From contig NZ_JADIJR010000001.1 in assembly GCF_017355365.1 (NCBI RefSeq), forward strand, positions 62,001 to 126,000: DNA of 64,000 nt. The letters are read 5' to 3'. The notes under the pieces were generated by a model. The model was not told the DNA's origin and made no database searches. It saw nothing but the letters and a program-made list of their open reading frames with translations. This DNA comes from Microbacterium sp. SD291 (GTDB taxonomy: Bacteria > Actinomycetota > Actinomycetes > Actinomycetales > Microbacteriaceae). Positions within the stretch are counted from its first letter, which is position 1. The number at the start of each line of letters is the position of its first letter. Both the position numbers and the translations under genes were made by a program. This document shows positions 33,083 to 41,964 of the stretch, piece by piece.

Positions 33083-33499
33083 ATGCCCTCCTCATTCGCC
33101 TTCTCCGCTGACAGCTCTCGCCTCGATCGCCGGCGCATACACTCGTGGCTCAGCGGGGAGGCGTACTGGGCGAAAGGCCGCCCCCGGCACGTGCAGGATG
33201 CGGCCATCGACGCCTCGCGGAACTACGGCGTCTGGGACGCCGAGGGCGAGCAGGTGGCGTACGCACGCGTGGTGACGGATGGCGTGACCTTCGCGTGGCT
33301 CTGCGACGTCTTCGTCGAACCGGGCGTCCGGGGGCGCGGGATCGGCAAGATGCTGGTCGAGGGCGTCATCGCGGATCTGACGCCGCTGGGGCTCAAGCGG
33401 GTGATGCTCGCCACGGCCGACGCCCACGGACTCTACAAGCAGTACGGATTCGCCCCGTCCGAGGATCCCGACCGCTATCTCATCAGGCCGATGACCTGA
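33083..33499 (+). CDS. GNAT family N-acetyltransferase, 138 aa
   Basis: Compact acetyltransferase: the acetyl-CoA loop is VEPGVRGRGIGKMLVEGVI, preceded by strand FAWLCDVFV and followed by KRVMLATADAHGLYKQYGF, which ends the fold. Length and the YKQYGF ending are typical of single-domain GNATs that acetylate small amines; the substrate is unknown. Its TGA is immediately followed by the reversed stop of the convergent SUMF1-like gene (TGATCA), leaving no intergenic base. Confidence 0.9.
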   Translation: MPSSFAFSADSSRLDRRRIHSWLSGEAYWAKGRPRHVQDAAIDASRNYGVWDAEGEQVAYARVVTDGVTFAWLCDVFVEPGVRGRGIGKMLVEGVIADLTPLGLKRVMLATADAHGLYKQYGFAPSEDPDRYLIRPMT

Positions 33500-34246
33500 T
33501 CATCTCCCGCGCGGAGTCCAGCCGAACGGGATCGCGCCATCCAGAATCGCCCGTTCGCGATCGGCCCGCGCCGACCACCCCTGCGCCTCGTCTGGGATGT
33601 CGAACGCGCCTCTGGCGACCCGAAGACCGACATCCTCGTGGTGCATCCGCGGCGCGCCGCCGCGGCGCACCGACGCCCGCACGCTCCACGCGTCGTCGGC
33701 GTAGCCGCCGCCACGGAACACCCGGTAGTCGTCGTACCTGGCGGGATCGAGCAGGTCCCAGCACCACTCCCAGACGTTGCCGAGCGTGTCGAAGAGGCCG
33801 TTGAGGTTCGGCAGCTTCCCGCCGACGTCCTGCGGGGAGCCCATGCCGTCCGCAGCGGTCCATGCGGCCTCCGCGAGCGGCGCGTAGTGCGGACCGGTGG
33901 AACCCGCACGGCACGCGAACTCCCACTCCGCCTCGGTCGGCAGTCGGTAGCCTTCGGCGGTCACGTCCCACGTCACGTCTTCGCCGTCGAAGCGGTAGAC
34001 CGGGTCGAGCGCCTCCCATTCGGATGCCGCGTTGCAGAAGTGCACGGCACGGAGCCAGCTGACATCCGCCGCGGGTCGGCGTGGACTGCGCGACGGCACC
34101 GGGAGCACCTCGGCGAGCTGCTCCTCGGTGATCGGGAAGACTCCGATCTCGAAGTCCTCGAGCACGACGGTGCGCTCGATCCTGCGCCGCGCATCGTGCA
34201 GCGTGACCTGTCCGCCACGGATGCGGCGCATCTCGATGTCGGTCAC
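33500..34246 (-). CDS. SUMF1/FGE-sulfatase-fold protein, 248 aa
   Basis: Formylglycine-generating-enzyme-like fold. Signatures: RLPTEAEWEFACRAG, LFDTLGNVWEWCWD and RVFRGGGYADDAWSVRAS. It starts with a short beta segment (RRIRGGQVTLHD) in place of the typical fGxxx start. The paired catalytic Cys of true FGE are not present near the C-terminal RGGGY...R region, so a different function (for example ligand binding or another oxidase) is likely. The GTG at 34246 overlaps the stop of the SGNH hydrolase gene (GTGA), so the two are co-translated. No sulfatase gene is nearby. Confidence 0.85.
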   Translation of the reverse strand: MTDIEMRRIRGGQVTLHDARRRIERTVVLEDFEIGVFPITEEQLAEVLPVPSRSPRRPAADVSWLRAVHFCNAASEWEALDPVYRFDGEDVTWDVTAEGYRLPTEAEWEFACRAGSTGPHYAPLAEAAWTAADGMGSPQDVGGKLPNLNGLFDTLGNVWEWCWDLLDPARYDDYRVFRGGGYADDAWSVRASVRRGGAPRMHHEDVGLRVARGAFDIPDEAQGWSARADRERAILDGAIPFGWTPRGR

Positions 34247-35010
34247 GAGTCCGAGGACCGCGGGGTCCGTTCGACCCAGTCGGGGTACTTCGCCGCACGG
34301 CCGTCCCCGGAGGACGTGCGGGTCACCCGGCGCTTCACCCACGGTCCGACGAACTCGCGGTAGTACGCGAGGCCCGCTGGCCCTGCGCCGGCCTGCATCG
34401 TCGGCGCCCACCACGTCTCGGGCGGCTCGAACCCGAGCGCGTGAAGCACGCGGGCCGCGACCCTGTGGTGTCCGGCGGAGTTCATGTGGAGCCTGTCCTC
34501 CGACCAGTACTGCGCCTTGGAGAGTTCGCCATCGGGCCAGTTCAGGGCTCGCACCACGTCCTGCCGGCCCTCGACGCGGCGGAGCACCGCCTCGGAGAGC
34601 AGGTCGCCACGTCGCTGCACGACGCTCCCCATCGGGAGCTGCCCGCTGGGATTCGCGCCGGACAGGAGAATCAGCGTGACGCCCTCCTCGTCGCAGCGGC
34701 GCAGCACCCTGCTGAACGCATCGGCGATGTGCTCCAGGTCGGACCGCGGACGCAGCATGTCGTTGCCGCCGCCGTTGAAGGAGAGATGCGTCGGCCGCAG
34801 CGCGAGCGCAGGCTCGAGCTGCTGCTCCACGATCGGCCAGGCGAGCCGGCCGCGGATGGCGAGGTTCGCGTAGCGGATCGGATGCCCCGCCGCATCCGCC
34901 CATCCCTGCGCCACCAGGTCGGCCCAGCCGCGTTCACGCCCGTCGGGCAGCACGTCACCGACTCCCTCCGTGAAGGAATCGCCGATAGCCACGAAACGCA
35001 CCTCTGTCAC
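34243..35010 (-). CDS. SGNH/GDSL-family hydrolase, 255 aa
   Basis: Esterase of the SGNH fold with all blocks: VAIGDSFTEGVGD (Ser), ANLAIRGRL (Gly), LSFNGGGNDMLRP (Asn), and SEDRLHMNSAGHH (Asp and His). Closely similar in layout to the cut gene at 1-755, including RGWADLVAQ and GHH spacing, so they are paralogues. A GTG at 35016 is two codons longer, but a TAGGCT -10 hexamer abuts it directly; the GTG at 35010 is 6 nt after that hexamer, so I prefer the leaderless 35010 start. It overlaps the SUMF1-like gene by 4 nt. Substrate is unknown. Confidence 0.88.
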   Translation of the reverse strand: MTEVRFVAIGDSFTEGVGDVLPDGRERGWADLVAQGWADAAGHPIRYANLAIRGRLAWPIVEQQLEPALALRPTHLSFNGGGNDMLRPRSDLEHIADAFSRVLRRCDEEGVTLILLSGANPSGQLPMGSVVQRRGDLLSEAVLRRVEGRQDVVRALNWPDGELSKAQYWSEDRLHMNSAGHHRVAARVLHALGFEPPETWWAPTMQAGAGPAGLAYYREFVGPWVKRRVTRTSSGDGRAAKYPDWVERTPRSSDS

Positions 35011-35016
35011 CAGCAC

Positions 35017-35022
35017 AGCCTA
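35017..35022 (-). promoter_or_regulatory. -10 hexamer TAGGCT (minus strand) deciding the SGNH start
   Basis: Six nt before the GTG at 35010 and directly touching the GTG at 35016. Confidence 0.4.
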
Positions 35023-35044
35023 TTCCCGGCGAGGCGGCTCGCGC

Positions 35045-36397
35045 TCAGCGGTCGTCGAGCGCGACCCCTCGCCGATCCGCGAGTCCCCACGCCGCCACGG
35101 CGGCGAGGACGAAGCAGGCGCCGAACACCACGAACAGCAGCGGCGCACCTCCGGCGACCAGCAGCACGGGCACGGCGAGAGGCGCGACGATCGACGCGAT
35201 GCGCCCGACCCCTGCTGCCCAGCCGCTCCCGGTGCCGCGCAGCGAGGTCGGATAGATCTCGGGAGTCACGGCGTACAGCGCGCCCCAGGCGCCGAGGTTG
35301 AAGAACGACAGTGCCATGCCCGCCGCGATGATGCCCGATTCGCTCGTCGCGGTGCCGAAGAGCACGGCCGATCCCGCTGAGCCGACGAGGAAGACGGAGA
35401 GGGTGGTGCGCCGCCCCCACAGCTCGATCAGCCACGCGGCGACCGCGTAGCCCGGCAGCTGCGCGAGCGTGATGATCAGGGTGAAGCCGAAGGAGCGCAC
35501 CAGGTCGAATCCCGCATCGACGAGGATGCTCGGGATCCAGATGAAGGCGCCGTAGTACGCGAAGTTCACGCACAGCCACACGATCCACAGACACAGGGTC
35601 CGCAGCCGGAACTCCGCGTTCAGCAGAGTGGCGAGCCGCGCTCGCGCGGTCACCGCGAGGGCGCGGGACTGCGGCTCCCTGCGGATCGGCGGCCCCGCCA
35701 CGATCCCGGCGTCAGCCTCGAATTCCGCGACGATCCGCTCGGCCTCCGCGATGCGGCCCCTGGAGGCGAGCCATCGCGGAGACTCCGGCATCCCCCACCG
35801 CACGACCAGCGCGTACACGGCCGGGATCGCACCGAGTGCGAACGCCCAGCGCCAGCCGGATTCGGAAGCCGGGATCACCAGGAAGCCGATGAGGGCTGCG
35901 GCCGTCCAGCCGACGGCCCAGAACGCCTCCAGGATCACGATCAGACGCCCGCGGATGCGCGCCGGCGCGAACTCGCTGACGTACGTCGATGCCACCGGCA
36001 ACTCGGCGCCGAGACCGAGGCCGACGAAGAACCGGAGCACGAGAAGGAGCGCGATGCTGCCGACGAGGGCGCTCGCCCCCGTCGCGACCCCGTAGATCAG
36101 GAGAGTGAGCGCGAACACCTGTCGTCGCCCGAGCCGGTCTGCGAGCAGTCCGCCCAGTGTCGCGCCGAGTGCCATGCCGATGAAGCCCACGGAGGCGATC
36201 CATCCGGCCTCGGTCTTGGTGAGCGCCCATTGCTGCCCCAGGGCGGCGATGACGAACGAGATCAGCCCGACGTCCATCGCGTCGAGCGCCCAGCCGACGC
36301 CCGATCCCGTGAGCAGACGCAGATGCCGCCGGGTGAACGGCAGATCATCCAGGCGCCCGGCGAGAGAGGCGCGGCTGGGCAGGGCGGTGTTGGCCAT
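35045..36397 (-). CDS. MFS transporter, sugar/aromatic-acid (NiaP/AAHS-like), 450 aa
   Basis: Twelve-helix major facilitator. Characteristic pieces: GVGWALDAMDVGLISFVIAA at helix 1, LLADRLGRRQVFALTLLIYG, GLGLGAELPVASTYVSEF, the R-x-GRL loop after helix 4, WGMPESPRWLASRGR before the central loop, and PEIYPTSLRGTGSGWAAGVG in the second half. These point to the metabolite:proton symporter group (niacin, shikimate, aromatic acids). The ATG at 36397 is chosen because a TACGAT -10 hexamer lies 7 nt upstream; an ATG at 36406 is 3 codons longer. Substrate is unproven. Confidence 0.88.
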   Translation of the reverse strand: MANTALPSRASLAGRLDDLPFTRRHLRLLTGSGVGWALDAMDVGLISFVIAALGQQWALTKTEAGWIASVGFIGMALGATLGGLLADRLGRRQVFALTLLIYGVATGASALVGSIALLLVLRFFVGLGLGAELPVASTYVSEFAPARIRGRLIVILEAFWAVGWTAAALIGFLVIPASESGWRWAFALGAIPAVYALVVRWGMPESPRWLASRGRIAEAERIVAEFEADAGIVAGPPIRREPQSRALAVTARARLATLLNAEFRLRTLCLWIVWLCVNFAYYGAFIWIPSILVDAGFDLVRSFGFTLIITLAQLPGYAVAAWLIELWGRRTTLSVFLVGSAGSAVLFGTATSESGIIAAGMALSFFNLGAWGALYAVTPEIYPTSLRGTGSGWAAGVGRIASIVAPLAVPVLLVAGGAPLLFVVFGACFVLAAVAAWGLADRRGVALDDR

Positions 36398-36404
36398 GTG
36401 ACTC

Positions 36405-36410
36405 ATCGTA
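36405..36410 (-). promoter_or_regulatory. -10 hexamer TACGAT (minus strand), leaderless MFS gene
   Basis: Seven nt before the ATG at 36397. Confidence 0.35.
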
Positions 36411-36439
36411 GAGCCGGCGCCGCCCCGTGTGACGCGAGG

Positions 36440-37474
36440 TCAGTCGCGCGCGTCGAGCAGCCGGCGAACCCGTGGGATCACCTCGGTGCCGTACAGCTCG
36501 ATGCTCCTCATCATCGACTCGTGGGACATCGTGCCTGTGGCGTACTTCAAGTCGAAGCGGCCGAGGCCGAGCATCGTCACGGTGTCCGCGATCTTGGCGG
36601 CGACACGGTCGGGTGAGCCGACATAGAGGGCGCCCTCGGGGCCGACGTCGTTCTGGAACCGGGCCCGGCTGTACGCCGGCCACCCGCGCTCCCTGCCGAT
36701 CGTGTCGTTCATGGCCTCGAACCCCGAGTACGCGGCGTCCCACGCCTCCGCGTCCGTCTCCGCGATGTGCCCTGGCGAGTGCACCGACACCGGGTGAGAG
36801 GCGGTGCCGAACGAGGCGACCGACCGGTGGTAGAGGTCGACGAAGGGCTTGAAGCGGATCGCCGGTCCGCCGATGATCGCCAGCATCAGGCCGAGGCCGT
36901 GCCTGGCGACACGCACGACCGACTCAGGGCTGCCGCCCACGCCCACCCAGGTGCGCAGGCCCTTCTCCGTCTTGGGGAAGACGTTCGCGTTCTCGAGCGA
37001 TGCGCGCATCGTGCCGGACCACGTCACGGGCTCCTCCTTCAGCAGCTCGACGAACAACTCGAGCTTCTGCTCGAACAGCGCATCGTAGTCGCGCAGGTCG
37101 TAGCCGAACAGGGGGAAGGACTCGATGAAGGATCCGCGACCGAGCACGACCTCGGCACGGCCGTTCGAGATCGCGTCCAGGGTGGCGAAGCGCTCGAAGA
37201 CCCGCACCGGGTCGTCGGACGACAGAACGGTGACCGCAGTGCCGAGCCGGATGCTCTCGGTACGGGCCGCGATGGCCGCGAGCACCATCTCGGGCGACGA
37301 CACGGCGAACTCCGGGCGGTGGTGCTCCCCCACGCCGAAGAAGTGCACGCCGACCGAGTCGGCGAGCTCCGCCTGCGAGACGATGTTGCGGATCGTCTGC
37401 GCGCCGGAGAGAAGCTCTCCGTCCTCGCCGCGGGTGATGTCGCCGAATGTGTCCAGACCGAACTCGATGCCCAT
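36440..37474 (-). CDS. LLM-class flavin-dependent oxidoreductase, 344 aa
   Basis: Bacterial luciferase-like TIM-barrel monooxygenase. Seen: GVHFFGVGEHHRPEFAVSSP near the N-terminus (flavin and substrate face), IRLGTAVTVLSSDDPVRVFE, and VVLGRGSFIESFPLFGYDL. Later AYSGFE and VGSPDRVAAKIAD close the family pattern. Would use FMNH2 or F420 supplied by another reductase; none is adjacent. An AAGGGA ribosome site precedes the ATG. A small palindrome ATTCA-GA-TGAAT just upstream (37489-37500) might be regulatory. Confidence 0.9.
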   Translation of the reverse strand: MGIEFGLDTFGDITRGEDGELLSGAQTIRNIVSQAELADSVGVHFFGVGEHHRPEFAVSSPEMVLAAIAARTESIRLGTAVTVLSSDDPVRVFERFATLDAISNGRAEVVLGRGSFIESFPLFGYDLRDYDALFEQKLELFVELLKEEPVTWSGTMRASLENANVFPKTEKGLRTWVGVGGSPESVVRVARHGLGLMLAIIGGPAIRFKPFVDLYHRSVASFGTASHPVSVHSPGHIAETDAEAWDAAYSGFEAMNDTIGRERGWPAYSRARFQNDVGPEGALYVGSPDRVAAKIADTVTMLGLGRFDLKYATGTMSHESMMRSIELYGTEVIPRVRRLLDARD

Positions 37475-37529
37475 GTCATCCCTTCCTATTCAGATGAATG
37501 AACACGCGCCGGTCCCCCGGCATTCCCGC

Positions 37530-39206
37530 TCAGCGCGCGAGCAGCGCGGTGCGCAGGGTGTCGAGTCCGACTCCGCCCATGTCGAGCGCGCGCTTGTGGA
37601 ACTCCTTGATGTCGAAGTCCGCGCCGCGCTCCGCCTGGTACGCGTCACGCACCTGCTCCCAGATGCGCTGACCGACCTTGTACGACGGCGCCTGTCCCGG
37701 CCAGCCGAGGTACCGGTTGACCTCGAACCTGACGAACTGGTCGGACATGTTGACGTTCTTGCGCATGAAGTCGAGCGCGTACTCGGCATCCCACACCCCG
37801 GTGCCGTCCAGGCGCGGCTTGCCGAGGTGCACGCCGATGTCGAGCACCACGCGCGCTGCGCGCATGCGCTGCCCATCGAGCATGCCGAGCCGGTCGGCCG
37901 GGTCGTCGAGGTATCCGAGCTGCTGCATCAGCCGCTCGGCGTACAGCGCCCAGCCCTCGGCATGACCCGACGTTCCGGCGAGGAGCCGGCGCCAGGAGTT
38001 CAGCTCCACGCGGTTGTGCACCGTCTGCGCGATCTGCAGGTGGTGGCCGGGAACGCCCTCGTGGTAGACGGTGGTGAGCTCGCGCCAGGTGTCGAACTCG
38101 GTGACGCCCTCCGGCACCGACCACCACATGCGTCCGGGGCGTGAGAAGTCGTCCGTCGGCCCGGTGTAGTAGATCCCGCCCTCCTGCGTCGGCGCGATCA
38201 TGCACTGGAGGGTGCGGATCGCCTCGGGGATGTCGAAGTGGGTCGCGCCGAGCTCGGCGACGGCGCGGTCGCTGGTCTCCTGCATCCATCGCTGCAGCGC
38301 CTCGGTGCCGACGAGCTTGCGCGCCGGGTCGGATTCGAGGTGCGCGACGGCCTCCTCGACCGACGCTCCGGGGAGGATCTCGTTCGCGATGGCGGTCTGC
38401 TCGGCGACCATCCGCTCGAGCTCCTGGCGACCCCACTCGTAGGTCTCGTCGAGATCGATGGTCGCTCCGAGGAACCGCCGTGAATTCAGCGCGTACAGTT
38501 CCCGGCCGACCGCGTCCTGTTCGGCCGCCACGGGCGCGAGCTCCTCGGCGAGGAAGCTGCGCAGCTCGTCGTACGCGACGCGCGCGGCAGCCGAGTTGTC
38601 GGCCAGTGTGCGCGCGAGGGAGGCGGGCAGGTTGCCCTCCTCGGGAGCGGCCTCAGCCACGAAGGCGGCGAAGAACCCGTCGTCCGCGGTGTAGCGGCCG
38701 ATCTGGGTCGCGACCTCGGTCACCTGGCGGCGCGCCGGCGTCACGCCGGCGGCGATGCCGGCGCGAAGCGTCTCGGTGTACCCGCGCAGCGCCTCGGGGA
38801 GCGCCTCGAGACGCGCGGCCACGACGGCCCAGTCGTCGGCCGTCGCTGTCGGCATCAGGTCGAACGCCGACCGCAGGTCCTGGGCTGCCGAGGAGATCAC
38901 ATTGAGGTCGCGCAGGTGCCAGTTCGCCTCATGCAGCTCGAGGTCGAGCGCGAGCTCGGCCGACAGGTCGGTCTTGGTCACCTCGTCGATCGCGTCGACC
39001 GGCTCGAGGTCCGCGAGCCTGGCGAGCGTCGCACGGGCGGCGCCGGTGATCTGCTCGTGGCCCGCCGGGCTCAGATCTCCGAAGCGGTCGTTGACCTCGT
39101 TGCGGCCGATATAGGTTCCGAGGACGGGAGCGAGTTCCACGATGGTGTCGACCCATTCATCGGCGACCTTGTCGATTGCAGACGGGGTGCGGGGGGCTGA
39201 AGTCAT
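37530..39206 (-). CDS. DUF885 family protein (putative metallopeptidase), 558 aa
   Basis: Member of DUF885, helical proteins related to metallocarboxypeptidases. The zinc-site-like motif YHEGVPGHHLQIAQ is present near residue 383, and a typical downstream GHAEGWALYAERLM with a second Glu follows, then the WPGQAPSYKVGQRIW end. No signal peptide, so cytosolic. The ATG has a TAGGCT -10 hexamer 6 nt upstream. Between its start and the polA stop (39207-39284) lies the polA terminator region. Substrate is unknown. Confidence 0.88.
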   Translation of the reverse strand: MTSAPRTPSAIDKVADEWVDTIVELAPVLGTYIGRNEVNDRFGDLSPAGHEQITGAARATLARLADLEPVDAIDEVTKTDLSAELALDLELHEANWHLRDLNVISSAAQDLRSAFDLMPTATADDWAVVAARLEALPEALRGYTETLRAGIAAGVTPARRQVTEVATQIGRYTADDGFFAAFVAEAAPEEGNLPASLARTLADNSAAARVAYDELRSFLAEELAPVAAEQDAVGRELYALNSRRFLGATIDLDETYEWGRQELERMVAEQTAIANEILPGASVEEAVAHLESDPARKLVGTEALQRWMQETSDRAVAELGATHFDIPEAIRTLQCMIAPTQEGGIYYTGPTDDFSRPGRMWWSVPEGVTEFDTWRELTTVYHEGVPGHHLQIAQTVHNRVELNSWRRLLAGTSGHAEGWALYAERLMQQLGYLDDPADRLGMLDGQRMRAARVVLDIGVHLGKPRLDGTGVWDAEYALDFMRKNVNMSDQFVRFEVNRYLGWPGQAPSYKVGQRIWEQVRDAYQAERGADFDIKEFHKRALDMGGVGLDTLRTALLAR

Positions 39207-39212
39207 CCGTCC

Positions 39213-39218
39213 AGCCTA
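39213..39218 (-). promoter_or_regulatory. -10 hexamer TAGGCT (minus strand), leaderless DUF885 gene
   Basis: Six nt before the ATG at 39206. Confidence 0.45.
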
Positions 39219-39252
39219 AACCCCGGCACTGCGTCGCAGCATCTCCGGCACT

Positions 39253-39278
39253 CGGTCGCAGAGGCGGGTCTGCGACCG
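39253..39278 (-). terminator. Hairpin terminator after polA
   Basis: CGGTCGCAGA / TCTGCGACCG, a perfect 10-bp stem with a 6-nt loop, starting 7 nt after the polA stop codon. A related sequence (CCGGCACTGCGTCGCAG) precedes it by about 19 nt. Confidence 0.65.
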
Positions 39279-39284
39279 CACGCG

Positions 39285-41918
39285 TCAGTGCGCCGCCTCG
39301 TTCCAGTCCGCGCCGCGCCCGACCTGCACGTCGAGCGGAACGCGGAGGTCCGCAGCGTCGCCCATGCGGGTGCGGACGATCCGCTCTGCGGCATCCCACT
39401 CCCCCGGCGCGACCTCGACCACGAGCTCGTCGTGGATCTGCAGGAGCGCGCGGGAGGCGAGCCCCTCGGCACGGAGGTCGTCGTGGATATGCAAAAGCGC
39501 GATCTTCATGATGTCGGCGGCGCTGCCCTGGATGGGAGCGTTGAGAGCGGCGCGCTCCGCGTTCTCGCGCAGCACGCGGTTCGGGCTCGCGAGGTCGGGG
39601 AACGGGCGACGGCGCCCGAAGATCGTCTCGGTGTAGCCGACCTCCTTCGCCTTCATGACAGAGGCGCGCAGGTAGTCGCGCACGGCGCCGAAGCGGGCGA
39701 AGTACTCCACCATGAGCTGCTTCGCCTCCGACTGCTCGATGCGGAGCTGCTTGGAGAGGCCGAACGCCGACAGGCCGTACACGAGGCCGTACGACATCGC
39801 CTTGACCTTGGTCCGCATCGCCGAGGTCACATCATCCGGCTCGACGCCGAAGACGCGCGCGCCGACGAAGCGGTGCAGGTCCTCGCCGCTGTTGAAGGCC
39901 TCGATCAGCCCCTCATCGCCCGAGAGGTGCGCCATGATGCGCATCTCGATCTGCGAGTAGTCGGCCGTGAGAAGCGCCTCATAGCCCTCGCCCACCTCGA
40001 ACGCGCTGCGGATCCGTCGCGACTCCTCGGTGCGCACCGGGATGTTCTGCAGGTTCGGGTCGGTGCTGGAGAGGCGACCGGTCTGGCTGCCGGTCTGCAC
40101 GTAGGTCGTGCGCACACGGTGATCCGCTCCGATCGCGGTGTCGAGCGACTCGATGATCTGACGGAGCTTCGTCGCCTCTCGATGCTGCAGCAGGAGCCCG
40201 AGGAACGGATGCGGGTGCGATTCCTGCAGGTCTGCCAGGACGGCGGCATCCGTGGAGTACCCGGTCTTGGTCTTGCGGGTCTTCGGCAGCTGCAGGTCGT
40301 CGAAGAGGACCTCCTGCAGCTGCTTCGGCGAGCCGAGGTTGAACTCGCGCCCGACGAGTGAGTACGCCTCCTGTGCGAGGCCTTCGGCGCGGATGCCGAG
40401 CTCGCCGGAGAAGGTGGAGAGCACCTCATGCGAGACCGCGACGCCCGCGACCTCCATATCGGCGAGCGTGAGCAGGGTCGGCAGCTCGATCTCGGTGAGG
40501 ACCCTCGCCACGGACTCGGGGATGTCCTCGCGCAGCGCCGCGGCGACGCGGAGCGCGAACCACGCCTCCTGGGAGGGGGTCGCCCCCTCGGTCTCGGGCA
40601 CCAGCTGCGTGGGATCGGCCTCTGGGAGCTTCTCACCGAGGTATCGCTCGACCAGGTCGCCGAGCGTCTTGTCGGGGAAGCTCGGGCGCAGCAGCCAGCC
40701 CGCGAGGCTGGTGTCGTATGCGAGCCCGGCGAAGCGGATGCCGAGCCTCAGCAGCGCCTTCACCTGCGGCTTCGCGTCATGGAGCACCTTGGCGGCGTTC
40801 GACTCGAACCACGGGCGGAGGGCTTCGGCGGCGTCATCGCTCCAGTCGAGTTCGCGCAGCTCGGTCTCTGTCGCGGCGCCGATGCGCGCCGGCGCACCGC
40901 CCTGCGTGGTGATGCGCAGCGCGACGTCGTCGGTCTGCGCCTGCGCCCAGCTCAGGAAGTCGGAGGCGGTCGCCTGGACGGGAACGGGAAGAACGACCGC
41001 GGATGCCGGGTCGTCGGCGACCTCGCCGGCGCCCACGGCCTCGAACACGCGGGGCAGCAGCGTGCGGAACTCCAGCCGCGCGAAGATGTCGCGCACGGCC
41101 TGCGCGTCGATCGGGGCGACGGCGAGGTCGCCGGGTGCGACGGGGAGCTCGACGTCGGTGAGCAGCCGGTTCAGCTGACGGTTTCGTCGAACGGACTCGA
41201 TGTGATCGCGGAGGTTGCCGCCGACGACGCCCTTGATCTCCTCGGCGCGCGTGAGAAGATCGTCGAGCGTGCCGAACTGGGTGAGCCACTTGACGGCGGT
41301 CTTCTCCCCCACCTTCGGCACGCCGGGCAGGTTGTCGCTGGTCTCGCCGACGAGGGCGGCGATGTCGGGGTACTGCTCGGGCCGCACCCCGTAGCGCTCC
41401 TGCACGGTGACCGGGTCGTAGCGTTTGAGCTGAGAGACGCCCTGCACCGACGGATACAGCAGCGTGACGTCATCCGTCACCAGCTGGATCGTGTCGCGGT
41501 CGCCGGAGACGACGAGCACGTCGTACCCCTGCTCGGCGCCCTGCGCGGCGAGAGTCGCGAGGATGTCATCCGCCTCGATGCCCTCCTTGGTCAGCACGGG
41601 GATGGACATCGCCGCCAGGCAGTCCTGCAGCAGCGGGATCTGCCCGCGGAACTCCTGCGGCGTCTCCGAGCGGGTGGCCTTGTACTCCGGGTACACATCG
41701 GTGCGGAACGAATGCCGCGACGTGTCGAACGCGACTGCCATGTGCGTCGGCTTCTCGGCCTTGATGAGGTTCACGAACATCGACAGGAAGCCGTAGATGG
41801 CGTTCGTGTGCTGATTGTCCTTCGTCGTGAAGTTCTCGACCGGGAGGGCGAAGAAGGCACGATAGGCGAGTGAATGGCCGTCGACGACCATGAGGGTAGG
41901 CTTTGCGGAGTCCGTCAC
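39285..41918 (-). CDS. polA: DNA polymerase I, 877 aa
   Basis: Replication/repair polymerase. The N-terminal 5'-3' flap nuclease (VVDGHSLAYRAFFALP, GIEADDILATLA, VSGDRDTIQLV, GETSDNLPGVPKVGEKTA) is complete. The middle 3'-5' exonuclease-like domain lacks the DxE metal ligands, as in other actinobacterial enzymes, so no proofreading is expected. The polymerase domain has motif A DYSQIEMRIMAHLSGD, motif B KVKAMSYGLVYGLSAFG and motif C QIHDELVVE. Starts with GTG at 41918, 6 nt after a TAGGCT -10 hexamer. Divergent from the thioesterase gene. Confidence 0.97.
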   Translation of the reverse strand: MTDSAKPTLMVVDGHSLAYRAFFALPVENFTTKDNQHTNAIYGFLSMFVNLIKAEKPTHMAVAFDTSRHSFRTDVYPEYKATRSETPQEFRGQIPLLQDCLAAMSIPVLTKEGIEADDILATLAAQGAEQGYDVLVVSGDRDTIQLVTDDVTLLYPSVQGVSQLKRYDPVTVQERYGVRPEQYPDIAALVGETSDNLPGVPKVGEKTAVKWLTQFGTLDDLLTRAEEIKGVVGGNLRDHIESVRRNRQLNRLLTDVELPVAPGDLAVAPIDAQAVRDIFARLEFRTLLPRVFEAVGAGEVADDPASAVVLPVPVQATASDFLSWAQAQTDDVALRITTQGGAPARIGAATETELRELDWSDDAAEALRPWFESNAAKVLHDAKPQVKALLRLGIRFAGLAYDTSLAGWLLRPSFPDKTLGDLVERYLGEKLPEADPTQLVPETEGATPSQEAWFALRVAAALREDIPESVARVLTEIELPTLLTLADMEVAGVAVSHEVLSTFSGELGIRAEGLAQEAYSLVGREFNLGSPKQLQEVLFDDLQLPKTRKTKTGYSTDAAVLADLQESHPHPFLGLLLQHREATKLRQIIESLDTAIGADHRVRTTYVQTGSQTGRLSSTDPNLQNIPVRTEESRRIRSAFEVGEGYEALLTADYSQIEMRIMAHLSGDEGLIEAFNSGEDLHRFVGARVFGVEPDDVTSAMRTKVKAMSYGLVYGLSAFGLSKQLRIEQSEAKQLMVEYFARFGAVRDYLRASVMKAKEVGYTETIFGRRRPFPDLASPNRVLRENAERAALNAPIQGSAADIMKIALLHIHDDLRAEGLASRALLQIHDELVVEVAPGEWDAAERIVRTRMGDAADLRVPLDVQVGRGADWNEAAH

Positions 41919-41924
41919 CCTGTC

Positions 41925-41930
41925 AGCCTA
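41925..41930 (-). promoter_or_regulatory. -10 hexamer TAGGCT (minus strand), leaderless polA
   Basis: Six nt before the GTG at 41918; identical hexamer and spacing to the DUF885 gene promoter. Confidence 0.45.
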
Positions 41931-41964
41931 ACGAGGACGGCAGACACCCGCTGAGGAGGAACGC

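Noticed and set aside
33500..34246. True formylglycine-generating enzyme activating a sulfatase
   Set aside because: The paired catalytic cysteines are not seen and no sulfatase gene occurs in the window; only the SUMF1 fold is supported.
37489..37500. ATTCA-GA-TGAAT palindrome as an operator for the LLM oxidoreductase
   Set aside because: A single 5-bp palindrome with no adjacent regulator gene; insufficient evidence.
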